Positions 29,101-29,814 of a stretch of 29,814 bases of DNA are shown piece by piece. How positions within the stretch are numbered: position 1 is the first letter of the stretch; every line of letters begins with the position of its first letter. This DNA is from Pigoraptor vietnamica (Eukaryota; Opisthokonta; Filasterea). The DNA lies in assembly GCA_943704525.1 (NCBI GenBank), contig CALSCQ010000683.1, forward strand, positions 1 to 29,814, given 5' to 3'. Made by a program: the position numbers and the translations under genes. The notes beneath the pieces are model-generated. The model did no database searches, was not told the DNA's origin, and saw nothing but the letters and a program-made list of their open reading frames with translations.

Positions 29101-29611
29101 GTGCCTGACGAGTCTCGGGGCTGCGCCTGTGCCGCAAACGGATTTTGAGACGGTGTTTTCGCTGCTGATGCAAATTATGGGGTTCCTCATGTTTGCCACT
29201 ATCGTCGGAAACATTGGAGAAGTGCTCGCGGACATGCACAGGTGCGTGTGTGGTGTGTGTGTGTGTGTGTGTGTTGTCTCTCAAGTTCCGCTTTGTACTT
29301 ATGTATGGCGCGTGAGAGCGTTGCGCCGGCTTCCGTAGCGCAAGCACACACGTCCGCGCAACACACCGCTTGTGTTACAGCGTTTAGGATCATTAACTGA
29401 AGTCACACTGTGCTTTTCTCTCGCTCCATTGCGCGCCCAGGACAATGTCCGAGTTTCGGCAGAAGCTGGACCTCCTCCAGCAGTACATGACGCAGCGGCG
29501 CATTCCGCCGGACATCCAGAACCGCATCTTTGTGCACTACGAATACCTCGCGGACAGGGAGCAGGTCATGGACGAAAAGGAGATTCTCGAGGAGCTGCCC
29601 ACGTATCTCAG
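26160..29611 (+). CDS. Cyclic-nucleotide-gated-type cation channel, N-terminal 754 residues (partial)
   Basis: Seven exons: 26160-27584, 27761-27881, 28100-28222, 28434-28488, 28689-28886, 29071-29241 and 29441-29611. The gene then runs off the right edge in an intron (donor GTGCGC at 29612). Exon 1 codes about 430 residues of Ser/Arg/Pro-rich, probably disordered N-terminus (RSRSPGRR, SRRSSSSSE) and the first helix S1 (LWNFVAFSAMI|YFTATIPFRVSF). S2 is DYACDVFFVIDIFLNLQTG, S3 is WFMVDFVSMLPLNYV, S4 is PRMMRFARLLR, and S5 is LCKLFLLMFLLIHWTACIYF. The pore helix and filter are STACLTSLGAAPVPQ, and S6 is FLMFATIVGNIGEVLADM. Exon 7 is the C-linker (FRQKLDLLQQYM, RRIPPDIQNRIFVHYEY). The S6 and C-linker are CNG/HCN-type; the cyclic-nucleotide-binding domain must lie beyond the window. 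The start ATG is the first in the open frame. Confidence 0.9.
29250..29276. repeat. Short (TG)n tract in channel intron 6
   Basis: About a dozen TG units just after the donor GTGCGT at 29242-29247. The intron runs 29242-29440. The arrangement, a TG tract directly downstream of a donor on the sense strand, recurs in several introns of this window. Confidence 0.9.
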
Positions 29612-29814
29612 GTGCGCCCATCCCCTGCACGCCTCCTCTCTTCACTTGTCGTTTGTGTGGCGTGGAGTTGACGGACGGGCGTCTGTGAGACAGGGTTTTT
29701 GTTGGGGGTAATAGGTCGCCTCCAGACATTGTTGCTGAGTCGTACATTTGTGGGAGGTCGAAGTTATGTGGTGTTGTCCATTGCGCCCTCTGACCACTGC
29801 TGCCCCTCCCCCCC

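Overview
The window is nuclear DNA of a GC-rich, intron-rich, probably unicellular eukaryote. Nearly every recognisable gene is cut by short spliceosomal introns (about 60-240 bases, GT-AG with CAG acceptors), the standard stop codons are used, and (CA/TG)n microsatellites lie in introns and spacers. The gene set (ORC4, a chromodomain/PHD protein, a cyclic-nucleotide-gated-type channel, a plant/protist-type purple acid phosphatase, a TKL kinase with ARM repeats) fits a free-living protist such as an amoebozoan, apusomonad or stramenopile. The sequence alone does not settle the lineage.

Layout. 1-430 (-): first coding exon of an SLC35F5-like membrane transporter, running off the left edge. 762-4926 (-): a five-exon, 1158-residue RNA-end-processing fusion protein with an MJ1316/DUF504 end-recognition domain, an endonuclease/exonuclease/phosphatase, a 2H phosphoesterase and a poly(A)-polymerase-type nucleotidyltransferase. 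5229-11615 (-): a six-exon, about 1937-residue chromodomain and PHD-finger protein with a large disordered middle that carries a repeated GYQPPPPGGWRT motif. 11616-12026: a divergent promoter with a perfect E2F-type site and CCAAT boxes. 12027-14614 (+): a complete nine-exon ORC4. 14691-17737 (-) and 18001-19939 (+): two intronless, head-to-head, frame-broken genes, a TKL kinase-SAM-ARM protein and a P-loop NTPase. 20423-24067 (+): a complete 13-exon secreted purple acid phosphatase with a 6-base micro-exon. 24371-25381 (-): a three-exon DJ-1/PfpI protein with a GC-AG intron. 26160-29611 (+): the first seven exons of a cyclic-nucleotide-gated-type channel, running off the right edge.

The exon models were built by hand from domain continuity, splice consensus and reading phase. 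For the four complete multi-exon genes other than the chromodomain gene, the exon lengths sum to an exact multiple of three with no internal stop (RNA-repair protein 3477 nt, ORC4 1296, phosphatase 1815, DJ-1 774). The chromodomain gene also closes (5814 nt) but has one weak donor.

The genes do not form one pathway. The points of greatest interest are the four-domain RNA-repair fusion, the micro-exon that encodes part of the phosphatase metal site, the E2F-like ORC4 promoter, the proline/tryptophan repeat motif, and the island of decayed intronless genes between intact intron-bearing housekeeping genes.
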